Source: Tubiluchus corallicola
Lineage: Eukaryota > Priapulida > Priapulimorpha > Priapulimorphida > Tubiluchidae
Direction of reading: 5' to 3'
Assembly (NCBI GenBank): GCA_030141605.1
Contig: JAQGDQ010000126.1
Span: 186,001-250,000, forward strand
DNA length: 64,000 bases
Shown: positions 33,214 to 46,183 of the stretch, piece by piece
How positions within the stretch are numbered: the stretch's first letter is position 1
Layout: every line of letters starts with the position of its first letter
The notes under the pieces: generated by a model
The model's input: only the letters and a program-made list of their open reading frames with translations
Told to the model about the DNA's origin: nothing
Databases searched by the model: none
Program-made: the position numbers and the translations under genes

Positions 33214-35720
33214 GTAATGCCGTCTAGCCTAGGTTCTCATGTGCAGCTGATAATATGAAATGTTTTTCTCAAAAGTTTCTGTTTGTTTTAGCAATGGTAT
33301 TGATAACGAGGTTAGATTGGAAAATAGTTTTGGAAACCTTGATTTTCAGCATTATACAAACTGACAACCAAAATTTAAACATACAGGAAAGGCAGCATTT
33401 GTTATAGTAACGATACAAAAATTGCTCACCTTAGCAACTATGTAATAGCAACTTTCAAGAAAGCATTAAGTGCTCTTTGCATGCTCTAATTACCAAAATA
33501 TTGGTACCAGTTCCTTTTTGCGCAAAGCTGTCTGAAACTTGATCATAAATAGTCTGTAAATTAAAAAAAATTGACGTTATTGTAAGAACTGCACTTACAT
33601 CCGGCAACTTTTAAATGTTTGAGCAAGTTGCCTTATCAAGTTTGCACGATGGTGTATAACAAAAACCTGCTAATTTCTAACTGCATTTACCTTTGCAGTT
33701 TTTTTGTAGCTGCAACTAATTTTGGTATAATGTCGAGGGCTAGACATTATTCTTTAAGTAAGGTGTTATAACCCCTGACTAATTTGTTATCTAACAATAC
33801 TCTACTGGCAAAGCAAGTGTTGATACTTGAGCAGATTTTTAAATGTAACTAAGCATTAAAAGTTTGCTCTTCTTGTGTAAAACGGTAATTTACGTCACTA
33901 TCATTTGCAACTATTGAAATCTTTTTTGCAAACAGTTTGCATTTTAGTTATTTTAAATCTAATGAATATCTTGCAACAAATCAAAATGTTACAGCTGATC
34001 ATGTTTGGCTCAACCACTAAGCAATGTAAACTGTTCAAATCATCTATAATTATTTTGTTTTGTAACTTGCAATGACTTTCGTTGTTTATAGCATAGTAGT
34101 GCTGGTAGCATCACACCATGTCAGTGAATGAGCAAAATAAAAGAATTTGTGTTGAAATTAATTCCCACGAGTCGGAATTTTAGCGCTATTCTTACCAACC
34201 TTTGCTGCAAACATTTAGACATGGAAATACAGTTTACATAAAACAAATCTAAAATTTCCAGTCAAAAAATGTAATAGCATACAGTTCCGTGGTAGTGGTG
34301 TGTAGCATCATAGCTGGATGTGTGTTTTGCTCAAAGTTTCTGTTTCGTGGTATAAATGTAGGTTTTTGTTCCGTGATTAGTTATACATGTAATTGCTACG
34401 GTATTTAAGAGGATCAGTCTTAACAATTTAATAAAACATCTTTTAATCTATAATCTAAAGCATTGATTATCGAGGTTTTTTGTTTGTTACATGATTTACA
34501 TTTAGTGAAAATTGCTACAATCTTTAAGCTACAACATTCAACCATGCAGTTATAGGATTTTTATGCCTGTCTGCTACAATCTCAATCTCAAGGTCATGCT
34601 GTTTTCTGTGAGATTTTATTTAGACATGTTTACCATTTAGTGTATTATAGAGTAAAAACGTTTAATAGTTAGTGCTGCTTTCATAAATTACAATTTTTTT
34701 CTCAACGTTGTAGTCTGCAAATTAGAGGTGTTTAAATATTATATTTTCACCTTTTGATTAACAGTGCGTGTACGTTATTAAGTATCTAAAACAGAGCAAA
34801 GTTTTTGTTCTTCATAATATTGTCATTTTGAATTTATAATTGCTGCAAAATTGTTTTGCAGTTTCTACAGTCTGCCTTTCATAATGAGGTTTTTTCTTCT
34901 ATTAAATATGTATTAAACTAGCCACACTTTCCTTTGTTATCAAGTCGACATTGCAAAATGCAAGTAAAGGTGCCGGCGTCACATTTAACGTTAGCGATGA
35001 ATTTTAGTGACAAAAAGAGTGTAGATAAGTGGTTTTGTTGATATGCTTTCTAATAAAATTGACGTTTTATAGAATATCTGTGTGTGTTGGTAATAAAATG
35101 CATTTTATTACGTCATGTAATTCTTCGGTTTATCATTCATAAACACTTCCATCCTATCAAAAAATTTTACATATAGTCACACAGTTTGTACAGTGTCTGT
35201 AACAATTTTATTATTTTATCATGAAAGAAATCAAAATGTCATACCAGTGGCAAAAAATAATAGTGGAAACCTATTTTGAATTATACTAGAATGCATAGTT
35301 GCATACACGGTTTTATTTCTAGTGCTACAATGTTAAAAGATGGACATCTATTCAAATTACGGTATGTCAGGTTCTATTAATACACTAATGAACACTATTG
35401 CTACAAGATAGTAATAATATTGTATAGTGTCTAAATCTATGCCGACTGACAAATGGCTTCATATTCAACAACGCTTCATAGGAAAATCTAAAATCATCAT
35501 GAAAACACAGAATTCTTGCCAAAATGTAAATGCAATTTAACTTAATTGGCTCGAAACATCAGCTTTAAAAGATTGATGTCAATTGCATAAATGCTAGTGG
35601 AATTGACATTGCTTCAGTTGAATTAGTTCAGATGAACTACTGATGTAGGTATTTACAATAAATCTATGACTGATGATCATTTGTGATCGTTTTTGGTCAC
35701 AGTTACTAATATCCAGTAAT

Positions 35721-35746
35721 ATACAGTTTAATATATTAAACTGTAT
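35721..35746. other. 26-bp perfect palindrome
   Basis: ATACAGTTTAATA is followed directly by its exact reverse complement TATTAAACTGTAT with no spacer. Flanking bases do not extend the symmetry. It lies in a gene-free region. Perfect symmetry of this length in A+T-rich DNA is uncommon but could arise by chance or from an inversion. Confidence 0.7.
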
Positions 35747-36100
35747 TATATAATCTGTTTATCTATATCTCACATAATTTTAAATTTTAATTGGATATAC
35801 AAAGCTAACTATATTTCGACAATAACACAATGTATTAGCTACAGTCCTAAGATCTACAAGCTCTAAATGCATTTATATTCTTACTTCATTTAGGGGAAGA
35901 GATTAACTGTTCATTCTCTTTTTCCTTATATTATTATACAAGATGTTTATATGATTTGCGTGCAATTTCAAATGTTATTACTTGGAGCAACACGTGATAC
36001 AATTAATCCCGTGAAATACACAAGTCTTAATTTGCATAGAGACTTTACAAACACCCTTGTATGATTTGTTATGATAGTATGACAGCAGTGGTGTCATTTC

Positions 36101-36951
36101 CAGCGGTGTAACTAAAGGGGTGGTCCATCCCGGGCCACATTTAATTTTCCACAAAAATGATGTTTACATCGTCTCTTGCCGACAACGAAAGATAAGTAGT
36201 AATTAAATATCCTTCTAATATTTCAATATTTGCAACGTAGTTTTCTTTGCTTTTAAAGTTTTTGCACAGTACACATTTTGAGTCAACTCATGCTTGTAGC
36301 TGCAAGCTTTTCATACATTAACGCAGTTTTTAACCATGAATTAAACGCTGGCATTTGATTTTTATAACACTGATATCATTGCAATTAGTTCTATTAACGT
36401 AATAATGATTGTGATTAAGCGGCTTCTTGGCTTGCCAATGTAGTTAACGAGTTTTAGAATATCTCAATCAGAATTTGAATTTAAATATCTTCATGTTTCA
36501 ATTTAGTGTAGATCTATTTTGTGATTAATTTGTGAAACTTGTGACTTATAAAACTAATTCCCGAATACTAATCTGAACTTTGTCTTTGGAATATCTTGAC
36601 AACTTTAATCAACTGTTAATATGTTTAAAATTCCCTGCTAAACATACCGACATCTTAAAAGTCACTCCAGAATGGTTTTCAACTACCATTATAATTCTCT
36701 TTTCTACACTAACATTTGAAACACTTTGAACATTGAAACTTTTGAGTTTTGAAACAATTACGGTGAATTTCTTTCTCCACAAACTATTTTATTTATTTTT
36801 TTCAGTAGCACTTTAACATTTCATCAATTTATCTCAACAGCTTGTCACAACTGCAAGGCAACACACTAAATTTCCAACAAAAACATTTTCATCGGAGAGG
36901 CATCAAACTCAAATGTTGCCCCGGGTGCCAGAAGCTCTAGCTGCGCTATTG
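36101..36951. mobile_element. Non-autonomous hAT-like element, 851 bp
   Basis: The ends are CAGCGGTGTAACTAAAG...CCCGGGCCACATTT on the left and, on the opposite strand from the right edge, CAATAGCGCAGCTAGAG...CCCGGGGCAACATTT. They align over about 41 bp with mainly transition differences. Both begin CA, as hAT termini do. It is flanked by an exact 8-bp duplication GTCATTTC (36093-36100 and 36952-36959), the hallmark target-site length of hAT elements. No transposase frame remains inside. It ends 126 bp beyond the HENMT1 stop codon, so the HENMT1 transcript probably reads into it. Confidence 0.82.
36785..36795 (-). promoter_or_regulatory. Likely HENMT1 polyadenylation signal
   Basis: On the minus strand, AATAAATAAAATAG gives overlapping AATAAA hexamers about 285 bases after the HENMT1 stop codon. 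It is the first canonical signal I see downstream of the gene, and it lies inside the hAT-like element. The cleavage site itself is not visible from sequence. Confidence 0.45.
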
Positions 36952-37076
36952 GTCATTTCAAGATTATGATTTCATTATAATGAAAACAGAAAGAAACTTC
37001 AGCACTAAATTAATTTTTTTTAATGTAAGTATGAATACGTTGTCCTCATTAGAAATTATACTGAAATCAATGAACA

Positions 37077-37191
37077 TTATCCAGAGATGCTGCTGTCAGA
37101 GTGACTGTTGCTGAGGTCGTCTACTGATGGCACAAGTAGGCAGTTGTGGCTTTTGTTTAGCTTCCCAGCATTGTGTTCAACAATAAACTGA
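37077..37191 (-). CDS. HENMT1: HENMT1 exon 7 (terminal)
   Basis: After the acceptor TTTCTGTTTGCAG it completes a serine codon and reads SQFIVEHNAGKLNKSHNCLL, then VPSVDDLSNSHSDSSISG and TAA. It joins exon 6 in phase. The tail is serine-rich and not conserved, so identity rests on splice sites and phase. I saw no better terminal exon between 37191 and 37953. Confidence 0.75.
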
Positions 37192-40100
37192 CTGCAAACA
37201 GAAATAATCTGCGAATTATTTAGATTCTGCAGAATCATTTTGTTTTGCAATCCTTTTTTATTATTTGTTTTCCGGCTACCATGTATAACTAAAAAAAGTA
37301 TGTACAATATGGTCAATACCTTGTGTCATGGAAGCTGCTGGGTTGGTACAGAGATAATGGTTCAAACAAAGTTCTGGTGAATGTGCACCTGCAACTTAGT
37401 TATATGGGTACAGAGTCGGTATTGGTCAGTTATACAAGTATAGCTCAACTCCTCAATCAGATGAAAACGTCAAAATTACAAATAAATGGTGTTGTCACTC
37501 AGCTCCTTTTATAGTATTGAGCTAGTATGTTATGTTTTTGCATACATGGCTAAATGGCTATGTGCATATATGCATTAAGAATTCTTCGAAAAGTTGGTCT
37601 TGCTAGGTCATGTGACAGGAATGAAAATGTAAAAACTAAGTTTATGTTAATAACTGAAAAAGTGCAGCAGACTTGCAGATACCCTGCAGGAGTACCAAAG
37701 ACAATAGTGTTTAACATTCGAATTGCAAAAAAAAACAGAAGTTTTGCTTAACAGCATTTTAGTTAATAAAATGCTATGTTAGCCAAGGTAAATTACTCGT
37801 TACTATGTAAAGGAACACAGTTCTGTACCTAAAGATGAGTCCTGAAACATTAATCTACAAAATCAAGTGCCTGATTTACAGCAAAACATTAGTGAAAGTA
37901 AAAAAATTTACAAGAGAGTTTTTAGGAGAGAGTTACGAGAGAGTAAATTTACCTGAGTATCTGCACGTTGTTGTCACATAGTTCAGCGATTCTTGGAAAA
38001 GCTAAAAGTTTATATAAAGGAATGGTCACAAATTCAGTACCACTAGCATCACAATTACCAAAATCACAGCTAAGCGTTTTAGATTCAAAGGTTCCTGTAT
38101 CATCACACATTCTCTCAATTTGAAATTCACAATTGCTGCCTTGAGGTAGTTTCGCTATATCATCTTTGTCAACATTGTCACTGCAGTCCCCATCTGCTAA
38201 GTCCCCAAATGATGCAAAGTCCCTTCTAAGGATATTCGTGTAGTAAAAAATTTCATTGAGTAATTGTGAATCTTTACTGGCAGGTTTTTTCCAAGGATAT
38301 TCAACTTCAGTAACCTGGAATAAATAATGTGATCATCTGACTATTGGTTCTACATACTGTAACAGTGCATTGTAAATGTATTGTATGCAATGTAAATACA
38401 TATGTTTTAAAATGTGCAATATTTTACATGGTGTAAATTCATTCATTGTGTCAATATTGTACAGGTGGTCATTGTGTCGTAATGTTGTGTAAAGTATTTT
38501 TTGTTGGATATGTTATAGTTATTATATACAGTTGGTTGTAAAAGCTGCTATAGCTTGTGTTTTACTGTTTTCATGAAAATCAACTTAAATAAATTTTTGT
38601 CTGTCTATTTATACCTAGTCTATCAATTATGTCTATTGATTGCTAAGTTAAAAAAATGTGAATAAGTGAATGATTGAACAAACAAGTGGATAGGGTACAG
38701 AAAAAGATTACTAGTAAAAACAAATAGCTAATACAACTTTTCAAAAGCACTTTTTCAATGTAAAACTAGTTTCCAGTCTTTTTATACTTACAAGTTCATA
38801 AACAATTTGCTGTTGAGGACGATTACTCATATGTTCGTTGATTCTTGTAAACACTGCCATCTGTGAGCAACATCCAACATCTTCTGAACCAGATGGTGGC
38901 TCACCAATACCATCATATTTAACAGAGTAAGCTGGATACAAGGTAATTATTTCTTCACACCTGAAATTGCACAAGCAAGTCCAGCAATATGAAGTGCAAA
39001 TACAGCAGTCACTAGTAATAGTAGGAATCTACATGCGTATGTCTTACCAATTGACACACAGCAAAAACAGGCAAGAAGTATGCTCAAAATCTAGCTATCT
39101 TATTGGCTAAATTTGAAATGTAAACTACTGTAATTGACAGAGAGGTTAATATTACTAGGTTAATGCTTCTGTATTAAGAAAGTCAACACAGAAATTAACA
39201 CAAGATTAGCCTTTTTAATTTTATAAAGTTTTAAAAAGATTTGCAGTTATCATAATTTTTTTTAACAATGACAAATGAGACCTATTAATCAGTACTTAAT
39301 ATGCTGCACATTATACCCAACATACCATTATCAGCCAACAGTCGCACCGATCTTGGTGAAATTAACATAATGAAACACTGTGATGGCACATGCAGGTTAA
39401 TGCTGCTGAATGGTAGTTTACTAATGTGTTGTATTTTCAACCCAAGGCTGGACAAGCATCAAAAACACAACACAGCGCATTAAATTTCGAGCTCTCATTG
39501 CCAATATTATCCAATTGCGAAACAGGTCACTTAGTATAACAATAGTTATAGTTATTATAAAATATTGCTCTTGCGACTCTTTTTATTGCTCCCCAGATGA
39601 GTGCCATCTTCCTAAGGCTTGGTGTACACAATGTTTCATTAATCTTAGTTTGTTCTAGTTCAGAATAGAACATACTAAAAAGGCTAATTTTTAGCAGTGG
39701 GGTGTGCGATTGAATTTACTTACATCCCTTTCAAATGTTATGTTGTTATAATGCCTGGGCTTTGCAACGTTTGTGCAATTTTGGCACTGTGTAAATCCAG
39801 TAGTGGGTAATTTAGTGGTGTTCAATTGTGACAGCTGTGCAATTTTGGCAGAGTTCAATTTTAGCAAACTACGTAATCTAGGCAGAGCTTAATTCTAGCA
39901 AACTACGTAATTTAGGCAGAGCTCACTTCTAGTAAACTACGTAATTTAGACAGAGCTCAATTCTAGCAAACTACGTAATTTAGGCAGAGCTTAATTCTAG
40001 CAAACTGCATAATTTAGGCAGAGCTCAATTCTAGCAAACTACATAATTTAGGCAGAGCTCAATTCTAGCAAACTACGTAATTTAGGCAGAGCTCAATTCT

Positions 40101-43100
40101 AGCAAATATGTAATTTGGCAGCGCTCAATTCTGGCAGTGTACAATTTTGGCAAGCTGCACAATTCTGGCAGTGCTCAATTTTGGTAAGCTGCATAATAAT
40201 GGCCATGCTCAATTCTGGAAGGCTGTGCAAGTCTGGCAAAGCTCAATTTTGGCAACCTGTGCAATTTTAGCAGTGTTCAACTCTGACAGGCCGGACAATT
40301 TTAACATTGTTTTACAGCAAGGATATTAATTTATGCTATTTATTCTTTTATGATTCTCAGTGGTTGATTGTCTACATCATGGCCGTGTCCTTCACAGGTA
40401 TGTAGATTTCGTTTTTTTTTCAGTAAAATTATTGAAGTAAGCCTGTGTTTCCTAGTAAGAAAAGTTAGGTTACCAGAGTTAGGAGAAAAGAGAGCACACC
40501 ATACTCCCCTTTCTTAAGCCATCAACTACCCTTAGGTGATCCAGAATTCCTACATAGACTGTTGATCATGAACCAGGATTCACAGCTCTACCTCACTAAA
40601 CAATTAGTCAAAACCAAACTTTTATATTTTTTTACAATTAGGCATGTTAAAAATATGTATAATATCACCTTTATATGATAGTAAACTTCTACTACAAAAT
40701 CTCTTGGTACACAAAATATCATTATAAAATTTTGGCATATCAATTAAACACTTAATTAATCATTTAATTAACATCAATTAAAATCATTACTTTTAAGAAT
40801 ATTACACTTTTGAGATTTTGCTTTTAAGATCTCGCATTTTTAAGGTTCAGATTAATTCAGATATGAGTATATGTTGCTATGTACATTGTACAACAAAATA
40901 CAAAAATATAAAGTTATCACACTTCAACTGGCTTCCAATAAGTATGTGTACACCCATACATAGGTTGATACGTTACATAGGGGGAAGCTGTAAACATTGT
41001 AAGCTAAAACTCATGACACACTTCTAAAACAGTGCATGAAAAAAATGATACACTTGAGATCACTGTTTGCGAGGTTAAATGAATTCTCTGTGGCATATAT
41101 TAATTGAAATTTTCAATATTTAAACAGTAGTGTACTGTTACTTTCTATGACTTGTAACTTTGAATACAATTATCACCATATAGCAACTTATCCGTTTTTT
41201 GCTATCCTTTATGATTTTTGTGCTACTGATCAGCATGTTAGATACAACATAAAACACTGACAGTTAACAGAAACACTCACCAATCTTGGAACTGTGCCCT
41301 GGTCCATTCAAATTTATGATCCCAATGTCGAAAACCTCCACAATTGTCAAACAGTACATTAAATTCAGCATTAGGTGTTGTGATGATGACTAATCGAGGT
41401 TGGATGAATTCAAACACATTATGTGGGAAAATATTTAGTACGTCTGGACTGAGGTGTTCAATGCTGAAACAAGACCATACAACTGAGATTATATGAAACA
41501 CAGTTTATAATGCACAAGCTTGTCTAGAATTTATGTCAAATGACAATATCTATAATTAAATAATTATTCAAGTTTATCGTTTAATGATGGAACAAATGTA
41601 GTGAATGTTAAGAAAGGAAACTCAGTTTAGAGAAAGTCAGACTGAGCCTGGATTTCAACCAAGCACTTTTGAATTTTAAAGCATTAGACACAGTCCCTTG
41701 TTATTGTTGCAAGTCTTAATACCACACCAGGCAACACTAAATTTTCAAGTCTTACTTTATATACTAGGAAGCACCGTAATGACAAATCAAATAGATTAAA
41801 ATTGACTAAATTTTGATGACTTGCTTGTGAAGGAACCTGTAAATGGGTTTATTTTGTCATGATGTCCTTGTCATTTTCTTCATGTCATATGTTTTTGGTA
41901 CGCAAATGGCACATCAAACGAACAGTCTCAGTCTCCCATGGTTTTACAGGGAGTTTATCTTTTGATTTGGGATGTTCCGACAAAAAAAACCTCCAAGGAG
42001 AAAAATTATGCTACATGACAAGGTAGGTCTCTTTTATGAAAGCTTCCAGCATAGCCCACAAGAACAGGATAATTCCTAATTCTGTAGGCTGTTAAAGTAA
42101 CTTATATCTGTTAACAGTTAGCTTATTACCATCATTATGGGAGGAGCAGGCAAACAAAGAGCATGTAATCCAATGCTCAACATTCCCTGCTATTTGCAAG
42201 TTATTTTGAGCCTGGAACAGTGGACTGCTAATGCAAACGTCAATGATGCATTATCCAGGCTCAGTCCCCACATGTAACCTTAATTTTGTTCTCTTTAACT
42301 CAGTTAGCTTCAGCAGAAGTTTGGCATATGGTGAACTCGGTAAAAGTGCAGTAATTAAGTTATATTCTTGTATATTTTGCTTGAAATTATAATGTTCACC
42401 CTGAGGCTTCCAAGCGTTTAAATAAATTGGTTTGATGGTTAACTCAACTCAGTCAACCCTCCTTTTCATGCAGTAGCACCTGGCCAAAGAGGCTTGCAGA
42501 GCAATCGTGATCAGAGTTCTGCTGAGGCAATGAAGACAAAACTCGATACTGAGGTATCTCGGATGATTATCTACAAGATATTGAGAGCCAAAGTCTAGAA
42601 TTATATAATATGATATATAATATAATATAATTCCATCATGACGGTCAACAACTATTATCATTGCAAATAAAAATTCAAGTTTTAATGTTACAGTTACAAT
42701 AATATATGACCAGTTACAGTGGCTACAAATCCCAGTAATTGGGTGTTCCAACTTAAATAGCAAGTGTATCGACTTGACTCAAACAAGGGACAATTTAAAC
42801 ATTACAAGCAACGGCATTAAACTTGTAATACTTACCGAACAATTCGTGACACTACATGTATTTACTTTGTATGGACGATCAAACACAAGGTTTATAATTA
42901 ATAGGTTATTCATAATCAGCGTATCACAAGGTTTACTAAAAATATGGTAGTTTAAGAAAAAAGTGCTCCAACATCCTCCTTGCCCACCATAGTTAATTTG
43001 TGGCACATCATTCCAATTTTCCTTTTACAGCATCTCACTCATTTTCTTTTACCAAATACTTAAATTAGTTAAACAAAAAAGTGTCTAACATCTCCTAAGC

Positions 43101-46100
43101 AAAAAGCAAATATAAAAAACAAGAAGATTTTGTCATATATACGAAATATTTAAAATGTGGTTTAGTACACGTTACATGTAAATGTCTATGTGCAATAGTC
43201 TGCTGTCTGAAAACTACAAAATTATTTAAAAGCTCTCATCGTGGTTTATAAAGACAAACAAAATCATTTATCCAGTATTCAGTAAACGTTGTGCATAAAT
43301 TAAAAAAGAAACAGCAAAAACTGTAAGCTCATTCACTTTATGCTCTGCACAAGCAGTAAGTATACATTTCTGGCCTTCAATCTAAAAATATGATAGTAAA
43401 TTACTGGAAGCGTCATCATTATTGAAGTAGTATTTTCCTTTAAGTACATAAAGATACGTAGCCCTTACACTTCCACTAAAGTGACAATATCAGCTGACGT
43501 CAACCGTGAATCGAAGTCAGTAATATCACCATGGTATAGACATATCGACAAAAGCGAAGTTCTTTGGCAAATGAAATCTGTAACTAAGGGTTGAATTCGA
43601 TGCTTAGCACTTTCTAGAATCTTCCTGTAAATATAGCAAACACACTTTAATTTTTCATGCAATGAGTGACTGGTGAAGCTTAGATTTTACCATAGACTTG
43701 CCTGGAGGCGGTTCTGTTGTTCAACAAATTAACTTAATCCTCGATGGTTTTTTGTTTAGCACATGTACTACTACTTTCTAGGAATGTGAATAAACTGAAC
43801 ACGTTCTATTTTAGTTCTGTGTAAAAGGTAAAAATAATATATTGCACATTAAGAGGTTTACAGTGCCTCTGTAATGCACATAATGTGGTTTTAATACAAT
43901 ATTATAGTAACAAAATTAACATACATAGCTTATCACTGTTGGAATCATATTTTATGCAATTTGCAGATTCAGTTAGTAGAAAACATGGCATTGAGTTTCC
44001 TTCTGAGAAGAGCCTAAATTTTTGACAGTTTCTAACCCGACCTATTCTGGCTAGCGTACAAGCGCAAGTCAGTTAATACAATCTGACTGGGTAAAACCTT
44101 GGGTTTGCACTTGAGGTAAGTAGAAAATAGTGTACTAACTTTATTGTAGTGTTAAAAATCATTTATTTGATCAAAATGAACTGATAAACCTATGTAAGAA
44201 GACCTTAAAAATACCTTCTTATATGTAAATTTTTTTAAATAAAGTATAAGGTACTCGCAAAACAACAATCACTGCCGATAAAACGTATAAAAAATCATAG
44301 TAATTAACTACACATATGTATACATCCAGGCACACAGCCTGAGTAGCTGAGTTTGAGTAAAAGCACTGATTAAATAAGGAAAAATCATTTAAATATATTT
44401 CATCTTGTAACTAAGTCTGATCATCCCCAGTTATTTGATACTTGATTATTCCTTCAAGTTGCCCAAGACAGCTTAAATTGTACAATGACAAACTATGAAA
44501 TCAATGAATTCATAGCTGACTGCTGCTCTGACCTGACAAAAAGTCCAGTCCATGAAGAGAAAATCAACCAAACCTGTAGCCCTGGGTCTCAAGAATTATA
44601 TTAACTTTGTTCCCATATATATTATTAGTACAGATAGTAAGCATACCTATCTATATCCACACCAATGATTGTTTGAACGCCGTCAATGTTTTTTAGTCTT
44701 TGCAAAAGACTGCATTCTGCACATCCAAAATCCACTATCTACATCATGCACGGAAAAGACATGTCTATTATAATTACTGAACTTGTGATAAGGATTGTTG
44801 TTACTGACAAAAACTCTTCACAGTATGAAAATATGAGGTGGAGTTCTCAGGGGTGGGTTTCATTTGAACGGCTCATGACCGCCTGAGTTTCGATACTTGC
44901 TCAACTTAGCAGGCAATACCCAATACTAACTACAGTTATTTATCTCATACAGAGAAGGATACGTGTGTTTGTGTGTGTGCGTGCGTGTGTGCGAAAGTCA
45001 TTTTTGAAGTTGTTGTTCAGTCACTTCGTTATGATTGAGTTTAGACACAGAGAAGTATGGATAGGAACCAAAAATCTATAACAAATATTTGCATTGCACA
45101 CAACAGAAAAGTGTTTATTGAACTATAGAAAACGTGAGTAGCAAAACTGCTGCACTGAACATTGAGCAAAAGCAGTCAGTAAAACCTGTTTCACAGCCAG
45201 TATACAGGTATAGAACTTGACCTATGCAGACTTGCACAGGCTTCACAACAGCCATTAATTTTAGATAGGGAGAGGACCAGGGCCTATTTCAGGGGTGGGG
45301 GGGTAAGTGGGGATACTTCCCCGGGGCCTCACCCTCCAGGGGGGCCTCGCGCCAAGGTAACATTTTTTTTTTGCTTTATGCAAACATACTGCCTCCTCTC
45401 TCCGTCTCTCTCTCTCTTGCCGCACACGCGCCGTTTGCCAGTATTGACAAGTATTAAGGACTGGTCTTGAGAATAAAGCAGTTTTTCTTTCAATTGTTCT
45501 TTCCTTTAACAACTGTATAACTCCATATTTCCTCTTCTAAAATGCTTCTCCGGCATTCTAGCAGTTCAAAAATTTTCTGGGCGTCAACCATGGTGCCCCC
45601 CCCCGAGGGGCCTCGCACGCCCCACTTCCGCGGGCCTCGCTTAGGCTGAAATAGGCCCTGGGGAGGACCAGTGTGTATGTAGTCACTGGACCATACAATT
45701 ATACTGAAGGTAAGTCAGCTGGTAGAATGTAACAAGATTAGCTCACAGATGGCAGCACATAACTACAATTTACAGGCTAAGTCACCTCTGCCAGTTCACC
45801 CAGTTCAGTGGGATATCATTGATACCGAGCTGGGCTCCAGTATCGCCATATATGTCACATTGAGTAAATTCTGCTGTTGATTAATACGTTCAACATTACA
45901 ATGTGCCAAGGTGTGCAAAAATACGCAAATAAATATGAGTTGTTCGATTTATATTGTAAGTGCAGAGCTATTAACACACCTAAAACATAAACATTTTTTA
46001 TTTAAATAAATGATAAATTTAAGTAACAAACAATAACAAAATGTGAGAAAGAGAAAGAGTGAGCGAGTGAGAGTGAGAGAGAGAGGGGGGAGGACAGGGA

Positions 46101-46109
46101 GAGAGAGAA

Positions 46110-46183
<74 letters not shown>

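Larger units (their letters stand above)
31791..36100. other. Intergenic A+T-rich DNA without a recognised gene
   Basis: No exon, RNA gene or complete element was recognised. It holds a 35-bp-period tandem duplication (33149-33213) and a 26-bp perfect palindrome (35721-35746), listed separately. The open frames here are short and have low-complexity translations. Confidence 0.4.

Noticed and set aside
42449-43006. 104- and 75-codon minus-strand frames between HENMT1 exons 3 and 4
   Set aside because: They lie in the intron; the exons on either side join in phase without them.
45261-45512. 83-codon Arg-rich minus-strand frame
   Set aside because: It spans one end of the hAT-like MITE and reflects its GC-rich non-coding sequence.
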